Of a stretch of 23,846 nucleotides of DNA, positions 14,180-20,938 are shown piece by piece. The translations under genes were made by a program, and so were the position numbers. The stretch spans positions 1 through 23,846 of IMG/VR virus record IMGVR_UViG_3300046534_002092; one strand, 5' to 3'. This stretch comes from a virus. Position 1 is the stretch's first letter; every line of letters starts with the position of its first letter. Below the pieces are notes generated by a model that did no database searches, had not been told where the DNA came from, and was given only the letters and a program-made list of their open reading frames with translations.

Positions 14180-14481
14180 GCTTAATCATGACCTCGCGCA
14201 GTGTTGCGCGCATTGCCTCGCTGCTCAACACCCGCCACTGGAACGGGCAAATGAACATTGCGGTATGCCTAAACACCCCAAACGGCGCGGCCCAACCGCA
14301 CATCATTCCCCTGTTAAATATTGAAATAGAGCCAACCCAGCTACAACTGCGCCTGACCTACCAAGGCACAGTAAACAGCACCACCCTGCCCAAAACCAGC
14401 TTTGAACCGCTGCTTATAAAAATTTGCCAGTGGGTAGAAGACTGCGCCAACGGTGAACTGAATCAAGAGGTGGCCGCATGA
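14176..14481 (+). CDS. Hypothetical phage protein
   Basis: 101 residues from the ATG at 14176, which overlaps the upstream stop (ATGA). An earlier TTG at 14161 has no site. The composition is ordinary for a soluble protein with alternating hydrophobic segments (PLLNIEIEPTQLQLRLTYQG). No domain is recognised. Like its neighbours it is coupled at both ends by 4-nt overlaps, the mark of a compact early operon. Confidence 0.6.
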   Translation: MSLIMTSRSVARIASLLNTRHWNGQMNIAVCLNTPNGAAQPHIIPLLNIEIEPTQLQLRLTYQGTVNSTTLPKTSFEPLLIKICQWVEDCANGELNQEVAA

Positions 14482-14798
14482 ACCCATCATTTCAAGACCA
14501 CATAAACGCCTTGCTGTTGCTGTGTTTTGAAGTGACTGCAGAGGGTAATTGGCATTGCTTTTTTGACTTCGCTGGCCATGTTGATGGTATTTGCATCCAC
14601 GCAAACCCAGCAAACCACATCTACTCAAGAGACACGCCGATCGCCCACCCATTTCCAATACAAAGAATCAACTTAAATCGGTTTGACTTCATAGGGGAAT
14701 CGACAGAAGAACACATCCAGCGCGTAAATACAGAACTAGACGCCGCTTACGCAGCCGTTGAAAGCCTCCTCAAACAGGAGGCCGCCCATGCCGCATAA
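14478..14798 (+). CDS. Hypothetical phage protein
   Basis: 106 residues, not recognised. It has an aromatic, His-rich middle (GNWHCFFDFAGHVDGICIHANPANHIY) and a helical C-terminus. The ATG overlaps the upstream stop. Its last 11 nt overlap the KilAC gene, and its 3' end carries the AGGAGG used by that gene. Confidence 0.6.
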   Translation: MNPSFQDHINALLLLCFEVTAEGNWHCFFDFAGHVDGICIHANPANHIYSRDTPIAHPFPIQRINLNRFDFIGESTEEHIQRVNTELDAAYAAVESLLKQEAAHAA

Positions 14799-15096
14799 AT
14801 ACACCCTAGGCGACGCCGCCAAAATGCTGGGCACTGGCCGCAATCGCCTTGCTCGCCAGCTTAAGGCGCAGGGCATTCTGGACCACAAATGCCTACCCAA
14901 AAAGCAAGCCGATATCGACGCGGGCCGCTTTACCGTGGAACTAAAAAAACACCACGGCAACCCCGATTTTAACCAGGGCAAAGGCCAGCTCTACCACCAA
15001 ACCTTGGTGACCCAAAAAGGCCTTAGCTGGCTAGCTAGCTTGCTCAACGTAAACGTCATTGACGCCGACGAGCAAAAGGAGCGCAACGTAGCATGA
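14788..15096 (+). CDS. KilAC-domain (phage antirepressor C-terminal) protein
   Basis: 102 residues from the ATG at 14788, preceded by AGGAGG at 6 nt. A longer TTG reading from 14758 is unlikely. Nearly the whole protein is the KilAC/ANT DNA-binding domain (PF03374): YTLGDAAKMLGTGRNRLARQLKAQGIL, HHGNPDFNQG and YHQTLVTQKGLSWLASLL. Usually this domain follows an N-terminal Bro or Rha domain, which is absent here, so it is a stand-alone form. Antirepressor or other early regulatory function is likely but its target is unknown. Confidence 0.82.
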   Translation: MPHKYTLGDAAKMLGTGRNRLARQLKAQGILDHKCLPKKQADIDAGRFTVELKKHHGNPDFNQGKGQLYHQTLVTQKGLSWLASLLNVNVIDADEQKERNVA

Positions 15097-15443
15097 ATCA
15101 CCTAATAGACAGCGCCAAAGGGGCATTAAAGCTCTGCCTACTGCACTTGCAGCACCCTAGTGCAATTAACCCAACGCAAGTCACCACCGCAATTAACGAT
15201 GCCTTAGATCGGCTTAATTTAATTGCCGCAAAGCACCAGCTAGAAGATACCTATTCAGCTGTTCGAGCCGTAATGCCAAGCCATTTGCGCGTTGCGGTGG
15301 CGCCCAGCATGAACCACATTGCCCCACATCAACCAATAGACGTATTTGTGTTTGATGGCGACGACTTAATTGACGTTTACCGCGGCAGAACTCCCGCAGG
15401 CATAGCCGAATTGCTCCGCCTCAAATTCTCGGAGGCCGCATGA
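15093..15443 (+). CDS. Hypothetical phage protein
   Basis: 116 residues, no recognised domain. The N-terminal half is helical, and the second half has a beta-like pattern (DVFVFDGDDLIDVYRG). It is coupled to both neighbours by ATGA overlaps. Position suggests an early accessory function. Confidence 0.6.
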   Translation: MNHLIDSAKGALKLCLLHLQHPSAINPTQVTTAINDALDRLNLIAAKHQLEDTYSAVRAVMPSHLRVAVAPSMNHIAPHQPIDVFVFDGDDLIDVYRGRTPAGIAELLRLKFSEAA

Positions 15444-15721
15444 CCCTGCACACACCAGAAACCTTACGCCTGCAAGCCAAGCTCGACCGCTTAGCACTTG
15501 AGCAATTACGCGCTGAATGCGCACGGTTAAACGATGAGTTAGAAGCAACCCAGCGTGAGCTGTACCACGCTCAGGAAAGCGCCGATTTTTGGCAAAACTA
15601 CGCAGAGGAACTGCGTCAGAGCTTAGGCGACAGCGAAGCAAACCACCTCTGTGTAGGCCTTACCAGGGCCGGCGAAATGCTGGTCATTGAAAAGCCCGCC
15701 CAAGCGAGAGCAAACCAATGA
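15440..15721 (+). CDS. Small coiled-coil phage protein
   Basis: 93 residues with a long charged helix (about 7-65) showing heptad-like Leu, Ala and Glu spacing (KLDRLALEQLRAECARLNDE). It is not assigned to a family. It overlaps the PrtN-like gene downstream by 4 nt. Confidence 0.55.
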   Translation: MTLHTPETLRLQAKLDRLALEQLRAECARLNDELEATQRELYHAQESADFWQNYAEELRQSLGDSEANHLCVGLTRAGEMLVIEKPAQARANQ

Positions 15722-15960
15722 CCACATTAGAGCAGCTTCAGCGCCGCTACGACCGGCCCTACCTTACGCTTGAAGAAGTGCGGGCAGACCACCTGCCCCA
15801 CATCAAAACCGACAGACACCTGCTGCGCCTCATTAAAGATGGCGCGGTAGATCTGCACCCCTCGCGGCTGCACAACTCAAACCGCGCACCGCGAGTGGTT
15901 TACCTGCCCGACCTAGCGCGCTGGCTTAACCGCGCCATAGATCAGGCTTTAGCCGCTTAG
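15718..15960 (+). CDS. PrtN-like (pyocin-activator family) DNA-binding protein, first copy
   Basis: 80 residues. The order YLTLEEVRADHLPHIKTDRHLLRLIKDGAVDL then RAPRVVYLPDLARWLNRAI matches the PF11112 pyocin activator PrtN fold (small winged helix), though with a diverged middle lacking the usual RMGDSQKA motif. PrtN turns on pyocin genes by binding P-boxes in Pseudomonas; phage homologues likely activate prophage promoters or act as AlpA-like excision factors. A clearer relative is encoded at 19303-19581 in the same operon. Confidence 0.65.
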   Translation: MTTLEQLQRRYDRPYLTLEEVRADHLPHIKTDRHLLRLIKDGAVDLHPSRLHNSNRAPRVVYLPDLARWLNRAIDQALAA

Positions 15961-15976
15961 GCACCCAACCACTAAG
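15956..15976 (+). repeat. Variant leader hairpin before the Tad2-like gene
   Basis: CTTAG and CTAAG enclose the loop GCACCCAACCA, a one-base-longer variant of the CACCCACCA loop seen at other leaders. It is followed closely by GGACACTACTAATGG, which loosely resembles box 2. It lies 11 nt before the start codon. Confidence 0.4.
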
Positions 15977-15986
15977 GACACTACTA

Positions 15987-16271
15987 ATGGAAAAATGCAA
16001 TTTTGGAGCAGCCATCGAAGAGCTCAAAGCAGGCCGAAAGGTTTGGCGCGAAGGCTGGAACGGCAAAGGCATGTGGCTAATTCTTGTTCCCGGCACCCCA
16101 AGCGTGCGCCCCGTTGCTGGTACACCTTACAGCAAGGCGGGAATCACTGAGGAAACAGACATTAACCCACATATCGACATGTTTACCGCAGACGGAAAAA
16201 TGCAACCCGGATGGCTAGCAAGCCAAACCGATATGTTAGCCGAAGACTGGTGCTCAGACCGAGTTTATTAA
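15987..16271 (+). CDS. tad2: Tad2-like anti-Thoeris protein (DUF2829)
   Basis: 94 residues spanning the whole DUF2829/Tad2 domain. Visible family marks are FGAAIEELKAGRKVWREGWNGKGMWL, the loop LVPGTPSVRP, PHIDMFTADG and the closing WLASQTDMLAEDWC. Tad2 proteins form tetramers that trap the signal molecule of Thoeris immunity (a cyclic ADP-ribose isomer) and so stop the host defence from being triggered. Being in the early operon suits that role. This homologue has not been tested and its ligand is inferred. Confidence 0.88.
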   Translation: MEKCNFGAAIEELKAGRKVWREGWNGKGMWLILVPGTPSVRPVAGTPYSKAGITEETDINPHIDMFTADGKMQPGWLASQTDMLAEDWCSDRVY

Positions 16272-16318
16272 AACCAACCAAAGCCATTAAGCAAAGGCTC
16301 AATCAAAAGGAAGCAACC

Positions 16319-16672
16319 ATGAAACCAACTGACCCAGGCGAATTAATCGCCAACCTCAATGCCGGTGTTTTTGCAGACCAAGTCGGCAGAGCCCTGTCTG
16401 ATGTGGCTGCAGGCGTAGTAGACCACGGCAAAAAAGGCCAAGTGGTAATCACCCTAGACATGGCCCAGATCGACGGCAGCCACCAGGTGAGCATTACCCA
16501 CACCCTTAAATACACCACCCCAACAAAGCGCGGTAAACGCTACGAAGACACCTCGCTCAAAACGCCAATGCACGTCACCGCAAACGGCCTGCAACTATTT
16601 GCAGAAAACCCCACGGGCGACATGTTTAAAAGCAAAGAACCGTCACCCTCACAATCTGCTGAGCGCCACTAA
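16319..16672 (+). CDS. Conserved prophage protein upstream of DUF2303
   Basis: 117 residues from the ATG at 16319, with AAAGGA 7-8 nt upstream. A longer frame from 16211 overlaps Tad2 and is unlikely. Pattern: NLNAGVFADQVGRALSDVAAGVVDHGKKGQVVITLDM, then HQVSITHTLKYTTPTKRGKR, then MHVTANGLQLF. I recognise this as a protein that often precedes DUF2303 genes in prophages. Its function is unknown. A GCGCC/GGCGC hairpin (16663-16677) covers its stop codon. Confidence 0.7.
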   Translation: MKPTDPGELIANLNAGVFADQVGRALSDVAAGVVDHGKKGQVVITLDMAQIDGSHQVSITHTLKYTTPTKRGKRYEDTSLKTPMHVTANGLQLFAENPTGDMFKSKEPSPSQSAERH

Positions 16673-16683
16673 GGCGCCCAATC

Positions 16684-16701
16684 ATCCACCCACCACAGGA
16701 T
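16684..16701 (+). repeat. Leader hairpin with CACCCACCAC loop before the DUF2303 gene
   Basis: ATCC and GGAT enclose ACCCACCACA, with box 1 (CCACCCACCAC) at 16686-16696. Box 2 is not clear here, the nearest being TAGACCATGC over the start codon. It is one of the six leader sites sharing this loop. Confidence 0.5.
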
Positions 16702-16708
16702 TTAGACC

Positions 16709-17524
16709 ATGCTACCCATAGAAACCCTGAACAAAATCACGGCCGACGCCGTTATAGCCGCTGGCCGTAGCTTACACACAGACGTACCAAGCGTACTGGT
16801 ACCCCACGGCTACAGCATTGAAAACATAGAGCACCTGCAAGAGTTTCGCAGCCGCTTCCGCGGCGTGCTCAACACCCAATCACTGCCGGATTTTTGCGAT
16901 TACGTCATAGACCAAAGCACCACAGACGTAAAACTGCCCACGTTTATTGACGCAGAACGCATGGGCGCCACCGCCTTTTTTGACCTTGGCGACTTTACAG
17001 CACCCGGCCACGCCGAACACCGCGCCGTACTCACCCTAAAGCCCACCGCCGCCTACAGCGCACTGCGCAAAATTGCTGGCGAACGCATGAGTCAACAAGG
17101 CCTAGCCGAGTGGATGGAAGACTGGAACAGCTGCCTAAAAGTCACCGACAACCAAGGCGCAGACATTCCCTTGTCTGTGGCCGTGCAAAAAATTCGCACC
17201 ATCACCATCAAAGCCACCGCTGAGCGTACCAGCTCAGAAAACAACTTTAGCGCTGGCCGCTCATCTATGGACAGCATAGAGGCCGCCCACGCAGAACAAC
17301 AACCCGCCGACCTGCTGTTTACCACCAAACCTTACGAGGGATTAAAGCCGGTCACCATCACCCTGCGCCTCAGTATTATTACCGGCGAAAAGCCCCAAAT
17401 ATGCCCCCGCTGGGTGCAAAAAGAAGCGCAAGAAGAAGCAATTGCCCAAGACTTTAAAGACGTTCTCAAAGCCGAAATTGGCGGCGTGAGCGTGCTTACC
17501 TTGGGTACGTTTAGCACCAAATAA
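16709..17524 (+). CDS. DUF2303 (YfdQ-like) phage protein
   Basis: 271 residues. The order HTDVPSVLVPHGYSIENIEHL, RSRFRGVL, DFCDYV, then FFDLGDFTAPGHAEHRAVLTLKPTAAYSAL is characteristic of DUF2303, the family of E. coli prophage protein YfdQ. The middle contains a Gln/Gly-type linker and the end a beta-rich part (PVTITLRLSIITGEKP). Function is unknown; members travel with phage replication and recombination genes. Here it sits between the 117-residue companion and mazG. Confidence 0.85.
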   Translation: MLPIETLNKITADAVIAAGRSLHTDVPSVLVPHGYSIENIEHLQEFRSRFRGVLNTQSLPDFCDYVIDQSTTDVKLPTFIDAERMGATAFFDLGDFTAPGHAEHRAVLTLKPTAAYSALRKIAGERMSQQGLAEWMEDWNSCLKVTDNQGADIPLSVAVQKIRTITIKATAERTSSENNFSAGRSSMDSIEAAHAEQQPADLLFTTKPYEGLKPVTITLRLSIITGEKPQICPRWVQKEAQEEAIAQDFKDVLKAEIGGVSVLTLGTFSTK

Positions 17525-17534
17525 ATAAGGCACT

Positions 17535-17591
17535 ACCAAACCCCAGCGCCTCCACCCACCACGTACCGGCGCTGGGTAACTGACACAGCCA
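17535..17591 (+). repeat. 57-bp direct repeat, first copy (before mazG)
   Basis: It differs from the copy at 17973-18029 at one base. It contains a perfect 9-bp stem (CCCAGCGCC 17542-17550 and GGCGCTGGG 17568-17576) with box 1 CCACCCACCAC in the 17-nt loop, and box 2 TGACACAGCCAT right after. It lies 17 nt before the mazG start. Confidence 0.9.
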
Positions 17592-17607
17592 TATAGGAAA
17601 TCTGAAT

Positions 17608-17961
17608 ATGACAATTGCATACCCTCAGCTAGTAAATGCCCTAGCCAAAGATGGCGCCGAAATCTGCGCCGAAATGTCACCCCATAACGCCCACTTGATC
17701 CACATGGTACTCGGTATCTCAGGTGAATCAGGTGAACTGTTAGATGCCGTAAAAAAGGCAACCATTTACCAAAAGCCTATCGATCGGGAGAACGTAATCG
17801 AAGAGCTTGGCGACATAGAGTTCTATTTAGAAGGACTTAGACAAGGCCTTGGCATATCCCGCGAAGAAACTATCAACGCCAATATAGCCAAGCTGCAGAA
17901 GCGTTACTCAGCAGGGACTTTTTCAAACACCGCAGCCCAAGCAAGGGCAGATAAGGTTTAG
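17608..17961 (+). CDS. mazG: MazG-family nucleotide pyrophosphohydrolase
   Basis: 117 residues, an all-helical MazG/NTP-PPase domain. The metal-binding signature is visible: E40-x-x-E43 in GISGESGELLDAVKK and E66-x-x-D69 in VIEELGDIEFYLEGL. Such enzymes split NTPs or dNTPs to monophosphate and pyrophosphate, and some phage MazG proteins act on nucleotide pools or alarmones during infection. The gene is enclosed by two near-identical 57-bp repeats, so it looks like an inserted or removable cassette. The ATG follows ATAGGAAA. Confidence 0.88.
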   Translation: MTIAYPQLVNALAKDGAEICAEMSPHNAHLIHMVLGISGESGELLDAVKKATIYQKPIDRENVIEELGDIEFYLEGLRQGLGISREETINANIAKLQKRYSAGTFSNTAAQARADKV

Positions 17962-17972
17962 AAAGTTTCCGA

Positions 17973-18029
17973 ACCAAACCCCAGCGCCTCCACCCACCAC
18001 GTAACGGCGCTGGGTAACTGACACAGCCA
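17973..18029 (+). repeat. 57-bp direct repeat, second copy (after mazG)
   Basis: Same stem-loop (CCCAGCGCC 17980-17988, GGCGCTGGG 18006-18014), box 1 at 17990-18000 and box 2 at 18020-18029. It lies between the mazG stop and the next gene, 438 bp downstream of the first copy. Confidence 0.9.
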
Positions 18030-18044
18030 CAGCAGAGAACCGCC

Positions 18045-18254
18045 ATGAGCCAAACACCAGAACAAAAACGCAAAACACTTGAGCGCGACTACAACGCCCA
18101 TCAAGCCAACATAACGCGCATTACCGCCGCCCTACCAACACTCAAGGGCCAAAGCCTCCAGCGCGCCGAAAACACAATACAAAACCTGCGACAGCAAATG
18201 CTCGATATCGACAAGCAATTGCTGCGCACCGAATGCAGCGAGGTGGCAGCATGA
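18045..18254 (+). CDS. Small coiled-coil hypothetical protein
   Basis: 69 residues, nearly all helical and charged, with Gln- and Leu-rich heptads (AENTIQNLRQQMLDIDKQLL). Not recognised. It ends in an ATGA overlap with the cupin-like gene. Confidence 0.55.
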   Translation: MSQTPEQKRKTLERDYNAHQANITRITAALPTLKGQSLQRAENTIQNLRQQMLDIDKQLLRTECSEVAA

Positions 18255-18772
18255 TCTTACTCACCCTAGCCATTGTACTCACCCTATTCGCGATTTCCGT
18301 TGCTATTCGCTGCACCGCGCCAACTGGTGGCCTATTCCCGCCCAGTAAAATTATTGGCGAAAACTACCTGTCGCGGTGGCACCTACTACCTCGCAACCGC
18401 TGGTTTAATATTTACCTGCACAAATTCACTGGCAGCGACGACGATCGCGCCCTGCACGACCACCCATGGCACTCCGTATCATTTTTACTTGCAGGCAAAC
18501 TCGCAGAAGTTACCGAGGATCCGCAATCCTTAATCGGCACCCAAAGAGTCACATACCCAACGCGTTTTCGCCCCGTATTCCGCAAACGCAGCCACGCCCA
18601 CCGGCTAATACTGCTGGGTAACACACCCGCATGGACACTATTCATCACCGGCCCACGCAAACACTTTGCCGGTACCGAAATTGCCCTCTGGTTCTTTCAC
18701 TGCCCCAATGGAAGACAGCCTTGGTACAAAATGACAACGCCCGACGGCAAACAAACCGGAGGCTGCGAGTAA
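18251..18772 (+). CDS. Cupin-like phage protein with N-terminal membrane segment
   Basis: 173 residues from the ATG at 18251. An N-terminal hydrophobic stretch (about 2-20, ILLTLAIVLTLFAISVAI) anchors it. The body has a cupin-type metal site: ALHDHPWHSVSFLLAG (residues 67-82) and RKRSHAHRLILLG (about 111-123), followed by PAWTLFITGPR and FHCPNGRQPW. I know this pattern from phage proteins with a RmlC-like fold, but the substrate is unknown. Confidence 0.75.
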   Translation: MILLTLAIVLTLFAISVAIRCTAPTGGLFPPSKIIGENYLSRWHLLPRNRWFNIYLHKFTGSDDDRALHDHPWHSVSFLLAGKLAEVTEDPQSLIGTQRVTYPTRFRPVFRKRSHAHRLILLGNTPAWTLFITGPRKHFAGTEIALWFFHCPNGRQPWYKMTTPDGKQTGGCE

Positions 18773-19047
18773 TGATGCCCTTTGTCGTATTTCAAGGCAC
18801 CACCGAGGACGACGGAAAGTTTCTTACCTTCGACACACCGCCTCACCGCGCCCGCTTTCGCGTGAACATGTGGGCAGAACTCCCCACCGGTAAGCGTATT
18901 AGCAACGACTACCGCACAAAAAAGCCCTGTCACTTTACCGACTTAATGGAACAAACCGTTAAGCCAGAAGTAGACAAATTCATTAACGAAGCAAAGCAAA
19001 GCGGCGGCGTAAGCCGCTATGGCTTTAGCTGCTATTTGTGGGGGTAA
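18772..19047 (+). CDS. Hypothetical phage protein
   Basis: 91 residues starting at the ATG at 18772 (TAATG overlap; a second ATG at 18775), with GGAGG upstream. The longer frame from 18631 lies inside the cupin gene. It has a beta-like N-terminus (FVVFQGTTEDDGKFLTFD) and a helical C-terminus. Not recognised. Confidence 0.6.
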   Translation: MMPFVVFQGTTEDDGKFLTFDTPPHRARFRVNMWAELPTGKRISNDYRTKKPCHFTDLMEQTVKPEVDKFINEAKQSGGVSRYGFSCYLWG

Positions 19048-19051
19048 CACC

Positions 19052-19306
19052 ATGGACAACGGAACCACATTTCATGTCTGCCTAGACATCGCTGGCAGCC
19101 TAAAGCGACCCAATAAGCAGCTTGACGGCGTTCTGGCCGAGAACGGGCGCCCACTAAGCGGCGCAGAAGCGAAAGCCTTTTTACGCAATCAGCGTGACAA
19201 GCATGGATATAGTTTTTATTCGGGCTGCGACCGCATGAACGCAGACGGCCGGTGCGCTGGCCACCCAATAGCAGCCACAGCAACGCAAAAGGATTGCGCT
19301 CAATGA
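19052..19306 (+). CDS. Hypothetical phage protein
   Basis: 84 residues from the ATG at 19052, preceded by GGGGG. Four cysteines (in HVCLD, SGCDR, GRCAG, KDCAQ) are spread through it, without a clear zinc motif. It overlaps the PrtN-like gene by 4 nt. No family is recognised. Confidence 0.5.
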   Translation: MDNGTTFHVCLDIAGSLKRPNKQLDGVLAENGRPLSGAEAKAFLRNQRDKHGYSFYSGCDRMNADGRCAGHPIAATATQKDCAQ

Positions 19307-19581
19307 AAACTCTATTCCTACTCATGGCCCAATACAACGGCAAAGCCATAATCCCGGTGGAACAAATCTGTGCTGATTACTTTAGCCACCTCACACCCGG
19401 CGTATTCATACGCCGCGTAGCCGCTGGCGAACTAGACCTACCCATCACCCGCATGGGCGACAACCAGAAGGCAGCCAAAGGTGTGCACTTAGAAGACCTT
19501 GCCGCCTACCTAGACAGGCAGCGTGAAAAGGCGATCGCCGAGAATGACAAGCTTCATGGGCGATACCAAAGGGCATCATGA
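19303..19581 (+). CDS. PrtN-family (pyocin activator) protein, second copy
   Basis: 92 residues from the ATG at 19303 (AAGGA upstream, ATGA overlap). The full PF11112 signature is present: AIIPVEQICADYFSHLTPGVFIRRVAAGELDLP, then RMGDNQKAAKGVHLEDLAAYLDRQR. PrtN activates pyocin promoters in Pseudomonas; phage homologues are common in early operons and their target is usually unknown. With the diverged copy at 15718-15960 the phage carries two. Confidence 0.85.
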   Translation: MKTLFLLMAQYNGKAIIPVEQICADYFSHLTPGVFIRRVAAGELDLPITRMGDNQKAAKGVHLEDLAAYLDRQREKAIAENDKLHGRYQRAS

Positions 19582-19790
19582 AAGAAGTGTATTTCCGATA
19601 CATTGGTAGCGATCAAAAAGGGTACGTAAACGGCCTAGGCAACGGTTTGGTTTTTTTCAGCGGCACTCTGTGGCCAGAATTGCGCTGCAACTCGCAAGAA
19701 GAGGCTGAGCGCGCAGCCAACATCGCCTATGAGCAAAGCTACAAAGCCGCTCAGCTAGAAGTCCGCAAAACATTAGGATTGAAGGGATAA
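19578..19790 (+). CDS. Small conserved phage protein
   Basis: 70 residues. Its N-terminus (VYFRYIGSDQKGYVNGLGNGLVFFSGTLWPELRCNS) is beta-rich and the C-terminus a single helix. I have a sense of it from other prophages beside PrtN genes, but no function is known. ATGA overlap with the PrtN-like gene. Confidence 0.6.
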   Translation: MKEVYFRYIGSDQKGYVNGLGNGLVFFSGTLWPELRCNSQEEAERAANIAYEQSYKAAQLEVRKTLGLKG

Positions 19791-19794
19791 GCCA

Positions 19795-20385
19795 ATGAAA
19801 ACTATAAAGTGCGACAAAGAAGGATTCTTACAAAATATAGCAAATCACCAAATGCGAATACTGCGTGACGACGGTGTAAACCGTCATATTCGCTACGGCG
19901 AAATGGGCTCAAGCGCCTACCAATTCGATCTAATCACTTGGGCAGGCCACCTTTGCATCACTGGAGATTGCGGAACTTACGTGTTCAGTCGAGTTAACGA
20001 CATGTTTAATTTCTTTAGAGGAGACGCCATCAATCCGGGATACTGGGAAGAAAAATGCCTTGCCTATGACCGCCACAGCAAAACAACAAAGTACTCCCCC
20101 GACCTATTTCGGAACAATATTGCTAGATACTTCTGGCAATCCACAAGCGAAATGGCCCGCATAGATCGCCGCGAACTTTGGGCCGCGATTAAAGAAGATG
20201 TGCTTTCAAGCGCCGACGACGGTGAGATAAGAGCATTAGATGCAGCCATACAATTTGAGCATGACGGATTCGAATTTACCGATTTTTGGGAATACGAACT
20301 TAATGAGTACTCATTCCACTACTTATGGATTCTCTACGCCATTGTTTACGGAATTAATCAATACGATCAACACCTACCCACATAG
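19795..20385 (+). CDS. Conserved phage protein of unknown function
   Basis: 196 residues. The central block FDLITWAGHLCITGDCGTYVFSRVNDMFNFFRG then INPGYWEEKCLAYD recurs in proteins of unrelated phages. It has no known activity and no transmembrane segment. The C-terminus ends in a hydrophobic YLWILYAIVYGINQYD stretch. The gene is AT-richer than those before it. The reading frame stays open for 23 codons beyond its TAG stop. Confidence 0.75.
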   Translation: MKTIKCDKEGFLQNIANHQMRILRDDGVNRHIRYGEMGSSAYQFDLITWAGHLCITGDCGTYVFSRVNDMFNFFRGDAINPGYWEEKCLAYDRHSKTTKYSPDLFRNNIARYFWQSTSEMARIDRRELWAAIKEDVLSSADDGEIRALDAAIQFEHDGFEFTDFWEYELNEYSFHYLWILYAIVYGINQYDQHLPT

Positions 20386-20475
20386 CAAATCAAAACGAAT
20401 TGGTGGCATCAAATTTTAGGCAGATTGCGCGGCCAAGCAGCCACGAGGTCAGCATGAAAACAGATAGAAAATGAA
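20386..20475 (+). other. Gene remnant or read-through extension after the last rightward gene
   Basis: In the frame of the 196-residue gene, the codons after the TAG read QIKTNWWHQILGRLRGQAAT and a few more up to a TGA that overlaps an ATG, giving a six-residue frame ending at 20474. This looks like the scar of a lost gene or the former C-terminus of the previous protein. The rest of the gap to 20496 holds a CCCGC/GCGGG hairpin (20492-20507) without a T-run, where the convergent transcripts meet. Confidence 0.35.
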
Positions 20476-20496
20476 CTTCACCTCCGCGCTACCCGC

Positions 20497-20865
20497 TCAA
20501 ATGCGGGCATTACCTCGACTTACCGAAGCAACAATAAGTTCGTAAAGCTCTCCGGCGGCCAATCGTGCATTCTCAACCTCGAGGTTTTTAAACCAAATAA
20601 GATGCCCATTAACAGAGTAGCGAGATTTGGTATTTGCGTATTTCTTGAAAAGTTCGGTGGCGCCTTCACGTATAGTGTTGCCCAGACCTTCGAGAATTTC
20701 ATCTACTCCCTTGGAATACGCAATGTAGTCCCAGTGGACATCTGCATACTTTGACCGCAACTTTACCGTAATAAATGGAATTTGAGCCGATTCACAATGC
20801 TTAAACCAGTCATTTTCTCTTTCGAAGCCTGCCTCGCTTTTAGCAATTTCAATGTACTTAGTCAT
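20497..20865 (-). CDS. Hypothetical accessory protein
   Basis: 122 residues, not recognised. ATG at 20865 with AGGAGTGTT upstream. It appears soluble, with aromatic and charged residues and no motif that I can name (YIEIAKSEAGFERENDWF, then KKYANTKSRYSVNGHLIWF). It is the last of four leftward genes behind the integrase and more AT-rich than the phage core genes. Confidence 0.65.
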   Translation of the reverse strand: MTKYIEIAKSEAGFERENDWFKHCESAQIPFITVKLRSKYADVHWDYIAYSKGVDEILEGLGNTIREGATELFKKYANTKSRYSVNGHLIWFKNLEVENARLAAGELYELIVASVSRGNARI

Positions 20866-20938
20866 AACACTCCTTTGTTACGTTACATCTATTTTCAAAC
20901 CCACCAGGCCTAACGCAGCAAGGGGTTAATTTCATAAT

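Noticed and set aside
16211-16318. Extension of the 117-residue protein back into the Tad2 gene
   Set aside because: The ATG at 16319 has a good ribosome site, and the conserved part begins there. The upstream part has no protein-like features.
18631-18771. N-terminal extension of the 91-residue protein starting at 18631
   Set aside because: It lies entirely within the cupin-like gene in another frame. The ATG at 18772 has a GGAGG upstream and a normal TAATG overlap.
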